Origin: Hymenobacter sp. HSC-4F20
GTDB lineage: Bacteria > Bacteroidota > Bacteroidia > Cytophagales > Hymenobacteraceae
Assembly: GCF_019599275.1 (NCBI RefSeq)
Contig: NZ_JAHZTD010000001.1
Location: 1,364,001-1,428,000, forward strand
DNA length: 64,000 nucleotides
Direction of reading: 5' to 3'
Shown: positions 54,220 to 61,977 of the stretch, one piece after another
How positions within the stretch are numbered: position 1 is the stretch's first letter
Layout: each line of letters begins with the position of its first letter
Notes under the pieces: generated by a model
What the model saw: only the letters and a program-made list of their open reading frames with translations
Told to the model about the DNA's origin: nothing
Databases searched by the model: none
Made by a program: the position numbers and the translations under genes

Positions 54220-55107
54220 TTAGGTTTCCGTCAGCACGGTTTTGAAGCCCGCCAGCTTGCCACCCTCTGCTTCGCCCAGCACCAGCACGGGCACCTGGGG
54301 GCCACTGCCAAAGCGGTACACCTGCACGCCGTTCAGCTCCTGCTTCAGGTACATCTGGAGGGCCTTGAAGCGGTTGGCCAGCTCGGGGTTGCCGAGCACG
54401 CCCTTGTCGGCGGTGTGGTTGCGCAGGAAGTGGGTTAGCTCCTGCTTTTCTACTGTGGTGCCAGCCGGCACGCCCGCCAGTTGCGCCAGAGCAGCATCGG
54501 TAAGGCCACCGGCCGGGGCGGGGTAGCTCACGGGCTCCAGCGGCGCATCCGATTCGCTCATGTACACCAAACCCTGGGTCAGCTGCTGCAATTGTTGTAG
54601 CACCGCGTCGTTGGCGGTGGCGGAAGGGGTAGCGGCTGCCGCGTTTTTTTCGGTGGTTTCGCGCGCGCCCTTTGCGTTTAGGCCACCAGCGGGGGTTGCG
54701 GCTGCTTCGGTTTGGGGCACTTTCGCCGTAATGGCAGCGGCTACTTCCTGCATGCGCTCATCAGCCACCTTAATTTTAGGGTTGGCGAAGTTCATGTCGG
54801 AGACATGGTTCATCGGAATGAGGTGGATGTGCGCGTGCGGCACTTCCAGCCCAATAACGGCTACCCCAATGCGGCGGCACGGCACGGCAGCCTGCACCCC
54901 CTTTGCTACGCGCTGGGCAAATTGGTGCAAGGCAGCCAGCTCAGCCGGGGGCAAATCGAAGATGTAATCAACTTCCTTTTTCGGAATGACCAGCGTGTGC
55001 CCTTCCACCAGTGGCGTGATGTCCAGGAAAGCCAGGTGGTGCTCGTCTTCGGCAACTTTATACGCGGGCAGCTCGCCGGCTACAATTCGGGAGAAAATGG
55101 AAGGCAT
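54220..55107 (-). CDS. HIT-family hydrolase fused to a nuclease A inhibitor (NuiA)-like domain
   Basis: 295 residues; the HIT family is normally about 110-140. Residues 1-130 are a complete HIT domain with the catalytic triad motif HAHIHL (His91, 93, 95) that hydrolyses nucleoside phosphoramidates or dinucleotides. A linker of about 40 Ala/Thr/Glu-rich residues follows. Residues 169-295 look like the NuiA family: LTQGLVYMSESDAPLEP, VEKQELTHFLRNHTADKGV, GVQVYRFGSG and a terminal LAGFKTVLTET. NuiA inhibits the non-specific nuclease NucA; a NucA-type nuclease is encoded 3.4 kb away. The fusion is in one frame without a stop. Confidence 0.88.
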   Translation of the reverse strand: MPSIFSRIVAGELPAYKVAEDEHHLAFLDITPLVEGHTLVIPKKEVDYIFDLPPAELAALHQFAQRVAKGVQAAVPCRRIGVAVIGLEVPHAHIHLIPMNHVSDMNFANPKIKVADERMQEVAAAITAKVPQTEAAATPAGGLNAKGARETTEKNAAAATPSATANDAVLQQLQQLTQGLVYMSESDAPLEPVSYPAPAGGLTDAALAQLAGVPAGTTVEKQELTHFLRNHTADKGVLGNPELANRFKALQMYLKQELNGVQVYRFGSGPQVPVLVLGEAEGGKLAGFKTVLTET

Positions 55108-55307
55108 CGGTGAAAGGATGAGATAGTGAAAGGGTGAGGTAGAGGGAGTAGCAGCCCAGGGCTTCCCCGTGTGGCGCTGCGGAAGCCGAAGGGCTATGCC
55201 AAAGTACGGGGCAAAACAGAAAAGGGCGAAGCCGCTGGCTTCGCCCTTTTCTGGGAGGTTACTCCGGAAAATAGTCAGTTCACTATTTCCCGTCTTGTAG
55301 TTTCGCC
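55108..55307. other. Intergenic region with TGA-type repeats
   Basis: Contains GATGAGATAGTGAAAGGGTGAGG near 55116-55138 and TCAGTTCACTATTTCCCGTC near 55274-55293, relatives of the arm phrase at 1621-1766, in opposite orientation. The terminator at 55218-55252 lies between them. Confidence 0.45.
55218..55252 (-). terminator. Terminator of greA
   Basis: A 16-bp stem with 3-nt loop (55218-55233 with 55237-55252), 56 bp after the greA stop; T-run on the minus strand from the AAAA at 55220-55223. Confidence 0.9.
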
Positions 55308-55781
55308 TTAGCGGCTGATTTCCAGAATCTGGAACTGCAGTTTGCCGGCAGGCACGGTAATTTCAGCCGTATCCCCGGCCGACTTGCCCAACAGGCCTTT
55401 GCCAATCGGCGACTTCACTGAGATTTTACCGGCGGCCAGGTTAGCTTCTTCTTCGGCCACCAGGGTGTAGTCGAGAACCATGTTATTTTTCAGGTTCTTG
55501 AGCTTCACTTTGCTCATAATGAGCACTTTGCTGGTATCCAGGTTCGACTCGTCGAGGAGGCGGGCATTGCCCACAATTTCTTCCAGCTTGGCGATTTTGA
55601 GTTCCAGCAGACCCTGGGCTTCCTTGGCCGCGTCGTACTCAGCGTTTTCGCTCAGGTCGCCTTTGTCGCGGGCTTCACGCAGGTCGTCGGCAGCTTTGGC
55701 GCGGCCACGGATTTTAAGGTCCTGCAGCTCATCCTTCAGCTTCTGCAGGCCTTCCGGAGTATAATAGTTGATGGTTGCCAT
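55308..55781 (-). CDS. greA: Transcription elongation factor GreA
   Basis: 157 residues from the ATG at 55781, normal length. N-terminal coiled coil (residues 8-75) with the acidic tip ARDKGDLSENAEYDAAKEAQ that enters the RNA polymerase secondary channel. C-terminal domain with SPIGKGLLGKSAGDTAEI. It rescues backtracked polymerase by stimulating RNA cleavage. A hairpin with a T-run lies 28 bp upstream of the start (see 55810-55839). Confidence 0.97.
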   Translation of the reverse strand: MATINYYTPEGLQKLKDELQDLKIRGRAKAADDLREARDKGDLSENAEYDAAKEAQGLLELKIAKLEEIVGNARLLDESNLDTSKVLIMSKVKLKNLKNNMVLDYTLVAEEEANLAAGKISVKSPIGKGLLGKSAGDTAEITVPAGKLQFQILEISR

Positions 55782-55809
55782 GGTAGGGTGATGTAAGCTC
55801 AAAAAACAA

Positions 55810-55839
55810 GGAGAACGGCCAGGTAGCTGGCCGTTCTCC
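55810..55839 (-). terminator. Hairpin with T-run upstream of greA
   Basis: A 12-bp stem (55810-55821 with 55828-55839), 6-nt loop, followed on the minus strand by TTGTTTTTTGAG. It ends the 2-hydroxyacid dehydrogenase transcript, but because a TATATTTG box lies upstream (55856-55863) it could also act as an attenuator in the greA leader. Confidence 0.75.
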
Positions 55840-55855
55840 CCTAATCAGGTTTAGG

Positions 55856-55863
55856 CAAATATA
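55856..55863 (-). promoter_or_regulatory. Candidate -7 box TATATTTG upstream of greA
   Basis: Exact TAnnTTTG match, 75 bp before the greA start, with the hairpin between it and the gene. No -33 TTTG at the usual spacing. Confidence 0.45.
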
Positions 55864-55922
55864 CGAAATACCGAGAAATAATGCGCGGGTACTGTGCCGA
55901 AGCTACCAGCGCAGGTGGCGCG

Positions 55923-56864
55923 TTACTGGCTCAGGAACTCGCGCAGCTTACGGGCCAGCACGTGGTTAATCCGCTCGTAGCTCTGAAAGCTCCAGCCTCC
56001 TACGTGGGGCGAGAGTACCACATTCGGGGCCGCACGCAGGTAGTCGAAGCGGGCTTGCTGCTCGGAAGTAAGGGTGGCGAGCTTTTCGTTTTCCAGCACG
56101 TCCAGCGCCGCGCCGCGCAGCTGGCCGGTTTGCAGGCGCCGCACCAGGGCGGCGTGGTCGAGCACTTCGCCGCGGGCCGTGTTCAGCAGCCACAGCGCAT
56201 TGCGGAAGCCAGCCAGAAACTCCTCGTTCACGAAGTGATGATTGGCCGGCGAGTACGGAATGTGAATGCTTAGCACCTCGGCCCGCGCCTGCAGCTCGGC
56301 CAGACTTACGAGGGTAGCATGGTGGTTGCCTGCTACCTGAGGGTCGTGGTCGAAGGCCAGCACCGTGCAGTCGAAGGCCTGCAGGCGCTTGGCAAAGGCG
56401 TTGCCCATGTGGCCGTAGCCGAGCAGCCCAATGGTTTTGCCCCCAATTTCCTCGCCCCGGTTGGCCTCGCGCTTCCACTCCCCGGCGCGCACCTCCCGGT
56501 CGGCGCGCACAATGTTTCGCAGTAACGCCAGCAGGAGCCCCACGGCGTACTCCCCTACGGCGTCGCGGTTGCCTTCGGGGGCATTGAGTAGCGTCACGCC
56601 GGCCGCCGCCAAAGCGTCTTCGTCAATGTTATCGACCCCGGCCCCGGCCCGGCACACGTAGCGCAGCTGGGGCCCCTGAGCCAGCAAATCGGCCGTCACG
56701 CGGACTTTGGAGCGCACAATCAGGCCCTCGTAAGGATGCGCGGCTAACGCGGCCGGCACTTCACCAGCTTTAAGGTCGGGGCGGTAGTGCAGTTCAACGC
56801 CTACGTCCTGCAACAAGTCCGGCAGGTTCGGGTGCATTTCGTCGATGACGAGGCAGAGGGACAT
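55923..56864 (-). CDS. D-2-hydroxyacid dehydrogenase (SerA-like)
   Basis: 313 residues. LGYGHMGNAFAKRL is the NAD-binding turn; the catalytic Arg lies in LLNTARGEVLDH, Glu in LENEKLATL, and His in SPHVGGW. RAGAGVDNIDEDALAAAGV and NAPEGNRDAVGEYAVGLLLA are typical of D-3-phosphoglycerate dehydrogenase relatives, but no regulatory ACT domain follows. It could be SerA in the serine pathway or another 2-ketoacid reductase. It follows rsmA on the same strand. Confidence 0.93.
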   Translation of the reverse strand: MSLCLVIDEMHPNLPDLLQDVGVELHYRPDLKAGEVPAALAAHPYEGLIVRSKVRVTADLLAQGPQLRYVCRAGAGVDNIDEDALAAAGVTLLNAPEGNRDAVGEYAVGLLLALLRNIVRADREVRAGEWKREANRGEEIGGKTIGLLGYGHMGNAFAKRLQAFDCTVLAFDHDPQVAGNHHATLVSLAELQARAEVLSIHIPYSPANHHFVNEEFLAGFRNALWLLNTARGEVLDHAALVRRLQTGQLRGAALDVLENEKLATLTSEQQARFDYLRAAPNVVLSPHVGGWSFQSYERINHVLARKLREFLSQ

Positions 56865-56924
56865 CTTCTAGAAGAGAAGTTAGGGACTAAGATCGGTGCT
56901 ATAACCCGTCAGCACCACCAGGGT

Positions 56925-57716
56925 TTACGCCGCTGACCGCGCCTGCTCCACCCGTTGCGTCAGCCCCACGAAATCCTGCACGCTGAGCTGCTCGGCCCGC
57001 TTGTCGAAAATGGGGTCGGTGGTGGCTTCGGCGGGCATTCCGAAGGGCTTGAGAGCGTTGCGCAGGGTTTTGCGACGGGTCTGGAACGCCTGCTTCACCA
57101 CCTGGAAGAACAGCTTCTCGTCGCAGGCCAGTTGCTCGGTTTGGTTGCGCGTGAGGCGAATCACGGCCGACTGGACCTTGGGCGGCGGGTTGAATACGTG
57201 CGGGGGCACCGTGAACAGGTACTCAATGTCGTAGAAGGCCTGCAGCAGCACGCTCAGGATGCCGTAGGTTTTGGTGCCGGGCCCTTCGGCCAGGCGGTCG
57301 GCCACTTCTTTCTGAATCATGCCCACGCACTCGCGCACCTGCTGGCGGTGGGCCAGCACCTGAAAGTAAATCTGGGAGCTGATGTTGTAGGGGAAGTTGC
57401 CGATGATGCTCAGGGGCTGACCTGGGTATAGCTTTCCCAGGTCCATCTTCAGAAAATCCTGGGAGTAGATGCGCCCTTCCAGCGCGGGGTAGTGCTTGCC
57501 CAGGTATTCCACCGATTCCCGGTCGATTTCCACCACGGAGGTGCGGTACTCGGGGTGCTGGATCAGGGTTTGGGTGAGTACGCCCATACCTGGCCCAATT
57601 TCCAGCACTTCCTGCACCCCATCGGGCAGGCGCAGAGCCTCCACAATGTTGCGGGCAATGTTAGGGTCGGTGAGAAAGTGCTGCCCGAGGTGCTTTTTGG
57701 CTTTAACGGAATCCAT
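56925..57716 (-). CDS. rsmA: 16S rRNA dimethyladenosine transferase RsmA (KsgA)
   Basis: 263 residues. KKHLGQHFLTDPNIARNIVE, the SAM site LEIGPGMGVLTQTL, and the catalytic motif IGNFPYNISSQIYF (NxPY-type) are diagnostic. It dimethylates two adjacent adenosines near the 3' end of 16S rRNA (A1518/A1519 in E. coli) during 30S assembly. Start ATG at 57716. Usually near pdxA in many bacteria; here pdxA is 1.9 kb away on the other strand. Confidence 0.97.
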   Translation of the reverse strand: MDSVKAKKHLGQHFLTDPNIARNIVEALRLPDGVQEVLEIGPGMGVLTQTLIQHPEYRTSVVEIDRESVEYLGKHYPALEGRIYSQDFLKMDLGKLYPGQPLSIIGNFPYNISSQIYFQVLAHRQQVRECVGMIQKEVADRLAEGPGTKTYGILSVLLQAFYDIEYLFTVPPHVFNPPPKVQSAVIRLTRNQTEQLACDEKLFFQVVKQAFQTRRKTLRNALKPFGMPAEATTDPIFDKRAEQLSVQDFVGLTQRVEQARSAA

Positions 57717-57933
57717 ACTGGAGGAAGGGAAGAATCTTAAGCGGGTAGAAAGTAAGAACTCAGCGGCTATTTAAGCGTCAGGGCAACAGAACATCGTCGT
57801 AGTTCTCGGCCTTGACAATCTAGCTCTCGTTTCTACCTCCTACCTTCACGGCCAAAGATACGTCGGCGGCTACCGTTTCTCTGTGCCTGGGGCGCGGGGT
57901 AGGGGTAGCGGCCGTCTTTACCCGACCTGCCCC
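57717..57933. other. Divergent intergenic region with paired -7-like boxes
   Basis: Plus-strand TACCTTCA (57841-57848) and minus-strand TATCTTTG (57853-57860) lie back to back between rsmA and the aminopeptidase gene, a possible divergent promoter pair. Confidence 0.4.
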
Positions 57934-59382
57934 ATGCCTTTATCTCTTGCTTACTCCTCGGATTTTCCCTCTTTTGCGGATACCGTATTTATTCTGCCCG
58001 CTGGCACTACCGAACTGCCCATCAGTGCCGCCGCCGACCTCCCGGAGCCGGCTCGTCAGTTCGTGACCGAGCAGTTGGTGGCCGGTGAAAAGCTATTCGG
58101 CATTAATCAGTACAGCCACCGCCATTATTATGTGGTAGCAGAAGCCAAGAAAACGGCCGCCCTCACGGCGGAAGCGCTGCGCAAGGCCGGGCACCAGCTG
58201 CACGCCCGCCTGAAAGCCGATAAGGTACCGGAGCTGTTCATCAATGACCTGACCGGCACGGGCGCCCTACCCCTGGCAGAGGGCCTAGCTCTTACCGCCT
58301 ACCAGTTCGAGGGCTATAAAACCGACGAGAAGTCCAAGAAAGCGCCTGACCTGCAGCTGCTCACCCTTATCAGCCCCGAGCTGACAGCCGAAAAAGTGCA
58401 GGAGCTGGACAACGTACTGCAGGGTGTATACCTGGCCCGCGACCTGGTAAACATGCCCTACAGCCACCTCAACGCAACTCAGCTGGCCCAACGCTTCGAG
58501 GAAGCGGGTGACGCGGCTGGTTTTCATGTGGAGGTGCTGGACTTGGTGCGCATCGAGGCCCTGCGTATGGGCGGCCTTTTGGCCGTAAACCAGGGTAGTC
58601 CCGAGCCGCCTACCTTCACCATTATGGAGTATAAGCCCGAGGGTGCTACCAACGCCAAACCCATTGTACTGGTAGGCAAGGGGGTAGTGTTTGACACGGG
58701 CGGCCTTAGCCTGAAGCCGACACCTAACAGCATGGATTTAATGAAGTGCGACATGGCTGGCTCGGCCGTGGTGGTGGGCGTCCTCTCGGCGCTGGCGAAA
58801 AACCAAGTGCCTCTGCACGTCATTGGCCTGGTACCCGCCACCGACAACCGCCCTGGCGGCCCCGCCCTGGCCCCCGGCGACGTCATCACGATGTACAGCG
58901 GCCTCACGGTGGAAGTTCTTAATACCGATGCCGAAGGCCGCCTTATTCTGGCCGATGCCCTGGCCTTCGCCAAGAAGTACGACCCCGAACTGGTCCTCGA
59001 CTACGCGACGCTGACCGGCTCAGCTGTCCGCGCTATTGGTATAGAAGGTATTGTGTACATGGGTACGGCGGAGGAAGAAACGATGAGCGCCCTCAAAAAA
59101 GCCGGTAATGCTACCCACGAGCGGTTAGTAGAGTTTCCGCTTTGGGATGAGTACGCCGACCACATTAAGAGCAGCATTGCCGACATCAGCAACCTGGGCA
59201 AGGCCGAGGCGGGCGCCATTTCGGCCGGCAAGTTCCTGGAGCGCTTCACGGAAGGCTACCCCTGGGTGCACTTCGATATTGCCGGTCCTGCCTTCCTGAC
59301 CGCCCCCGATTCTTACCGGGGCAAGGGCGGCACGGGCACTGCCGTACGCCTCACGTATGAGTTCTTGAAAAACCGAGCATAG
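57934..59382 (+). CDS. Leucyl aminopeptidase, M17 family
   Basis: 482 residues from the ATG at 57934. Metal-ligand motifs are intact: VGKGVVFDTGGLSLKP, DMAGSAVVVG, and NTDAEGRLILAD, with PATDNRPGGPALAPGDV between. It forms hexamers with two metals per subunit and removes N-terminal Leu and similar residues from peptides in the cytoplasm. Single gene, divergent from rsmA. Confidence 0.96.
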   Translation: MPLSLAYSSDFPSFADTVFILPAGTTELPISAAADLPEPARQFVTEQLVAGEKLFGINQYSHRHYYVVAEAKKTAALTAEALRKAGHQLHARLKADKVPELFINDLTGTGALPLAEGLALTAYQFEGYKTDEKSKKAPDLQLLTLISPELTAEKVQELDNVLQGVYLARDLVNMPYSHLNATQLAQRFEEAGDAAGFHVEVLDLVRIEALRMGGLLAVNQGSPEPPTFTIMEYKPEGATNAKPIVLVGKGVVFDTGGLSLKPTPNSMDLMKCDMAGSAVVVGVLSALAKNQVPLHVIGLVPATDNRPGGPALAPGDVITMYSGLTVEVLNTDAEGRLILADALAFAKKYDPELVLDYATLTGSAVRAIGIEGIVYMGTAEEETMSALKKAGNATHERLVEFPLWDEYADHIKSSIADISNLGKAEAGAISAGKFLERFTEGYPWVHFDIAGPAFLTAPDSYRGKGGTGTAVRLTYEFLKNRA

Positions 59383-59407
59383 CCGTACCCTTTTTCTTCC
59401 TCCCTGT

Positions 59408-59495
59408 CATCCTGAGTGAAGCCAAGAACCTCTCTAGCCGATAGTTCAGGCAGTGGGTTACCCTCGTAGAGAGGTCCTTCGCTCCGCTCAGGATG
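59408..59495. repeat. REP-like imperfect inverted repeat
   Basis: Arms 59408-59435 (CATCCTGAGTGAAGCCAAGA...) and 59468-59495 (...GGTCCTTCGCTCCGCTCAGGATG reversed) pair with about 5 mismatches over 28 nt, around a 32-nt centre. The CATCCTGAG/CTCAGGATG ends with AACCTCTCT/AGAGAGGT are typical of dispersed elements in Hymenobacter-like genomes (recalled, not searched). It sits between the aminopeptidase gene and pdxA. Confidence 0.7.
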
Positions 59496-59566
59496 CCACA
59501 TTACGAGAGGACAGATAGGGCCTTTACACTCGTCCCATCCCCTCCATCACCATATTACCCCCACAA

Positions 59567-60619
59567 ATGCTTCCACGCATTGGTATTTCCGTCGGCGACC
59601 TTGCCGGCATTGGGCCAGAAATTATCTATAAAACGTTTCTTGATCAGCGCCTGCTCAAGTACTGCACCCCAGTGGTGTACGGTACAGCCACGGTGCTTTT
59701 CGATGACTTTCCGGCCGACGCAGCCCACGAGCCCCTCACCTTCCGCCAAGTGCGCCAGGCCGAAGATATTGCCCCCGGCAAGCACAACGCGGTAACGTGC
59801 TGGGATGAAGATTTTACGCTTACGCCCGGCCAGCCCAGCCAAGCCAGCGGCGCGGCCGCCCGCCAGAGCCTGCTCGCCGCGGCCCGCGACCTGAAGGCCG
59901 GCTTGCTCGACGCCTTGGTAACGGCTCCTATCAGCAAGGAAAATACCCAGGCCGACGACTTTCGCTACCCCGGCCACACCGAGTTTCTCACTACCTTCTT
60001 CGGGGCTCAGGAAAGCCTGATGCTCTTGGCCAGTGAAGACTTGCGCGTAGCTACCGTCACGGGGCATATTCCGCTTAAAGACGTGCCTACCCGCCTCACC
60101 CAGGAACTGCTTACCGCCAAGCTGCGCATTCTGGTGAACTCGCTTAAGCAGGATTTCGGCATTGAAAAGCCGCGCGTAGCCGTGCTCGGACTAAATCCCC
60201 ACGCCGGCGAAAATGGCTTGCTCGGTACTGAGGAGGCCGATGTGGTAACGCCCGTGCTCCAGCACTTCCAGCAGGAAGGCCACCTGGTGTATGGCCCCTT
60301 CCCCGCCGATGGCTACTTTGGCACCGGCCAGTTCCGGCAGTTCGACGCTACCCTCTCGCTCTACCACGACCAAGGTCTGATTCCCTTCAAAACGCTGGCC
60401 TTCGAGCGGGGCGTAAACTTCACAGCGGGCCTACCCGTCATCCGCACCTCCCCCGACCACGGCACTGCCTATGGCATTGCCGGCCAGTACAAAGCCGACG
60501 AAACTTCCTTCCGCGAAGCCCTCTACATGGCCTGCGACCTGGTGCGGCAACGCAAGGCCCTGGCCGAAATTACGCCGCTCATCCCCGGTCCGGCCCCACG
60601 CGGCGGCCGCCACGAGTAA
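59567..60619 (+). CDS. pdxA: 4-hydroxythreonine-4-phosphate dehydrogenase
   Basis: 350 residues. RIGISVGDLAGIGPEI at the start, VTAPISKENTQ, GHTEFLTTFFG and LYHDQGLIPFKTLAFERGVN are PdxA hallmarks, the last with metal-binding His/Asp. TSPDHGTAYGIAGQ follows. It catalyses oxidation of 4-phosphohydroxy-L-threonine in vitamin B6 synthesis. Immediately preceded by a REP-like repeat; followed by a 42-bp palindrome. Confidence 0.97.
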   Translation: MLPRIGISVGDLAGIGPEIIYKTFLDQRLLKYCTPVVYGTATVLFDDFPADAAHEPLTFRQVRQAEDIAPGKHNAVTCWDEDFTLTPGQPSQASGAAARQSLLAAARDLKAGLLDALVTAPISKENTQADDFRYPGHTEFLTTFFGAQESLMLLASEDLRVATVTGHIPLKDVPTRLTQELLTAKLRILVNSLKQDFGIEKPRVAVLGLNPHAGENGLLGTEEADVVTPVLQHFQQEGHLVYGPFPADGYFGTGQFRQFDATLSLYHDQGLIPFKTLAFERGVNFTAGLPVIRTSPDHGTAYGIAGQYKADETSFREALYMACDLVRQRKALAEITPLIPGPAPRGGRHE

Positions 60620-60636
60620 TATTGCTTAGTTTCTTT

Positions 60637-60678
60637 ATAGCAACGGGCTCTTTTCCGCGGAAAAGAGCCCGTTGCTAT
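60637..60678. repeat. 42-bp perfect palindrome (21-bp arms, no spacer)
   Basis: Arms 60637-60657 (ATAGCAACGGGCTCTTTTCCG) and 60658-60678 are exact complements. It begins 18 bp after the pdxA stop and lacks a T-run after the stem. It could be a terminator, a recombination or REP-like site, or a protein-binding site. Confidence 0.85.
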
Positions 60679-60938
60679 GTAAGCGTGGGGAAGAACTAAA
60701 GCTGCGCCATTTCCACACAGAGCGAAGAGCAGATTCGTTTTTTGAGAACTAAGCTGGTACCTCCCTCTCATTCCGGCAGAAAAAGCAGTGAGGCCGCCGT
60801 TATGGGCGTTGAGTAGCTACTACTAAGCGAAACTTTCTTTCCAAAAACGAAATTTTGTTTGCCTTTTCAGAATTGTGCCTTACTTTTGTAGCCACTAAAC
60901 CAATGGCTCAGCCTATTTTCTTTTCATAGCTTCTCTGC
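60679..60938. other. AT-rich leader region of the XRE regulator gene
   Basis: Between the palindrome and the regulator gene; contains the promoter at 60858-60888 and no toxin-like or other open frame. Confidence 0.5.
60858..60888 (+). promoter_or_regulatory. Consensus Bacteroidota promoter
   Basis: TTTG (60858-60861), exactly 19 nt, then TACTTTTG (60881-60888), a perfect fit to TTTG-N19-TAnnTTTG. It predicts a transcript start near 60894, about 45 nt before the XRE gene. Confidence 0.85.
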
Positions 60939-61307
60939 ATGACGCTGCACACTCCTTCTGATTACCGAACTGCCCTGCGTCGCCTCGATGCTTTGGTAGC
61001 TGCTGGCGTGGAAGGCAATGCTGCCCTGGAAGCTGAGTTTCGGGAATTGATTACGGCCCTTGATACTTACGAAAGCAAGCTTGGGCTGCTACCCATCCCG
61101 AATCTGCCAACCTCCTTGGCGGAGATGATAGAGTTGAAGCGCCAGCAAATGCGGCTAAAGCAAAAAGAACTGGCGGAACTGCTGGAAGTGCCTGCCGGGC
61201 GCCTCTCGCAAATCCTTAGCGGAAAGCGCCGCGTAACACTCGATTTAGCCAAGCGGCTGTACGAGCGTCTGGGTATTCCATCAGACTTTATTCTGAAAAA
61301 CGCGTAG
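60939..61307 (+). CDS. XRE-family helix-turn-helix regulator, HigA-like
   Basis: 122 residues. The N-terminal 60 residues are helical (TALRRLDALVAAGVEGNAAL). The HTH is LKQKELAELLEVPAGRLSQILSGKRRVTLDLAKRLYERLGI, matching the HigA antitoxin group of HTH_XRE proteins. No HigB-like toxin frame lies before or after it, so it may be an orphan antitoxin or a regulator of its own. It has a consensus promoter. Confidence 0.9.
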   Translation: MTLHTPSDYRTALRRLDALVAAGVEGNAALEAEFRELITALDTYESKLGLLPIPNLPTSLAEMIELKRQQMRLKQKELAELLEVPAGRLSQILSGKRRVTLDLAKRLYERLGIPSDFILKNA

Positions 61308-61332
61308 CCCACCGCTCAACTCCGCATCTGCT

Positions 61333-61363
61333 TTTACAAACCGGGCAAAACTTTCTACTTTTG
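61333..61363 (+). promoter_or_regulatory. Promoter of the DUF177-rpmF-plsX unit
   Basis: TTTA (61333-61336), 19 nt, TACTTTTG (61356-61363): three of four -33 bases and a full -7 match. Predicted start near 61369, about 15 nt before the GTG at 61384. Confidence 0.7.
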
Positions 61364-61383
61364 CCCCCTGCTACAAACTAGCC

Positions 61384-61920
61384 GTGAAGAAGGACTCGCA
61401 ATACGACATCAACATTGCCAAGCTGGCCGATAAAACGCACCGCTTTGCGTTTGACCTGGACAAGGCCTTTTTTGAGCAGTTTGACCAGCAACTCATCCCC
61501 GATGGCCAGGTACACGCCGACGTGACCCTGACCAAAACCGACCGGCTCATCACCGTAGATTTCGATCTGCACGGCACGGTGCGGCAGATTTGCGACCGGA
61601 GCCTGGATGAGTACGATCAGGAGGTAGAAGCCCAGGAGCAACTGCTGGTGCGCTTCGGCGACCAGAACCTGGAACTGGATGACAACGTGCTGCAAATCAC
61701 GCCCGATACCCAGACGCTACCCCTGGCCCAGCACCTATTTGACTACATCGGGTTGGCCCTGCCCATGAAGAAGCTGCATCCGCGCTTCCAGAATGAGCCC
61801 GACGAAAACCCTGAGGCCGATGCCAAGCTCATCTTCACTACCCGCCAGGAAGGCGACGACGATGAGGACGACAACGACGGCATCGACCCGCGCTGGAACG
61901 CGCTCAAAAATCTGAATTAG
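61384..61920 (+). CDS. DUF177 (YceD-family) protein
   Basis: 178 residues from a GTG. VTLTKTDRLITVDFDLHGTVRQICDRSLD carries the conserved CxRCL-like zone (here ICDRSL, with one Cys). LAQHLFDYIGLALPMKKLHP and a very acidic tail EGDDDEDDNDGID near the C-terminus fit the family, which is needed for 23S rRNA accumulation/processing in plants and bacteria. It leads the rpmF-plsX-fabH cluster, as in many genomes. Confidence 0.93.
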   Translation: MKKDSQYDINIAKLADKTHRFAFDLDKAFFEQFDQQLIPDGQVHADVTLTKTDRLITVDFDLHGTVRQICDRSLDEYDQEVEAQEQLLVRFGDQNLELDDNVLQITPDTQTLPLAQHLFDYIGLALPMKKLHPRFQNEPDENPEADAKLIFTTRQEGDDDEDDNDGIDPRWNALKNLN

Positions 61921-61977
61921 GCTGTGTCAGGCTTGATTCTTCATTTTCACTTCACAATTCTTAATTCTTTTTGAACC

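Noticed and set aside
59313..59501. Minus frame starting MWHPERSEGP
   Set aside because: Translation of the REP-like repeat and the 3' end of the aminopeptidase gene; a common spurious peptide from such repeats.
60679..60938. HigB-like toxin before the XRE regulator
   Set aside because: No open frame of suitable length or RelE-like motif on either strand in this stretch.
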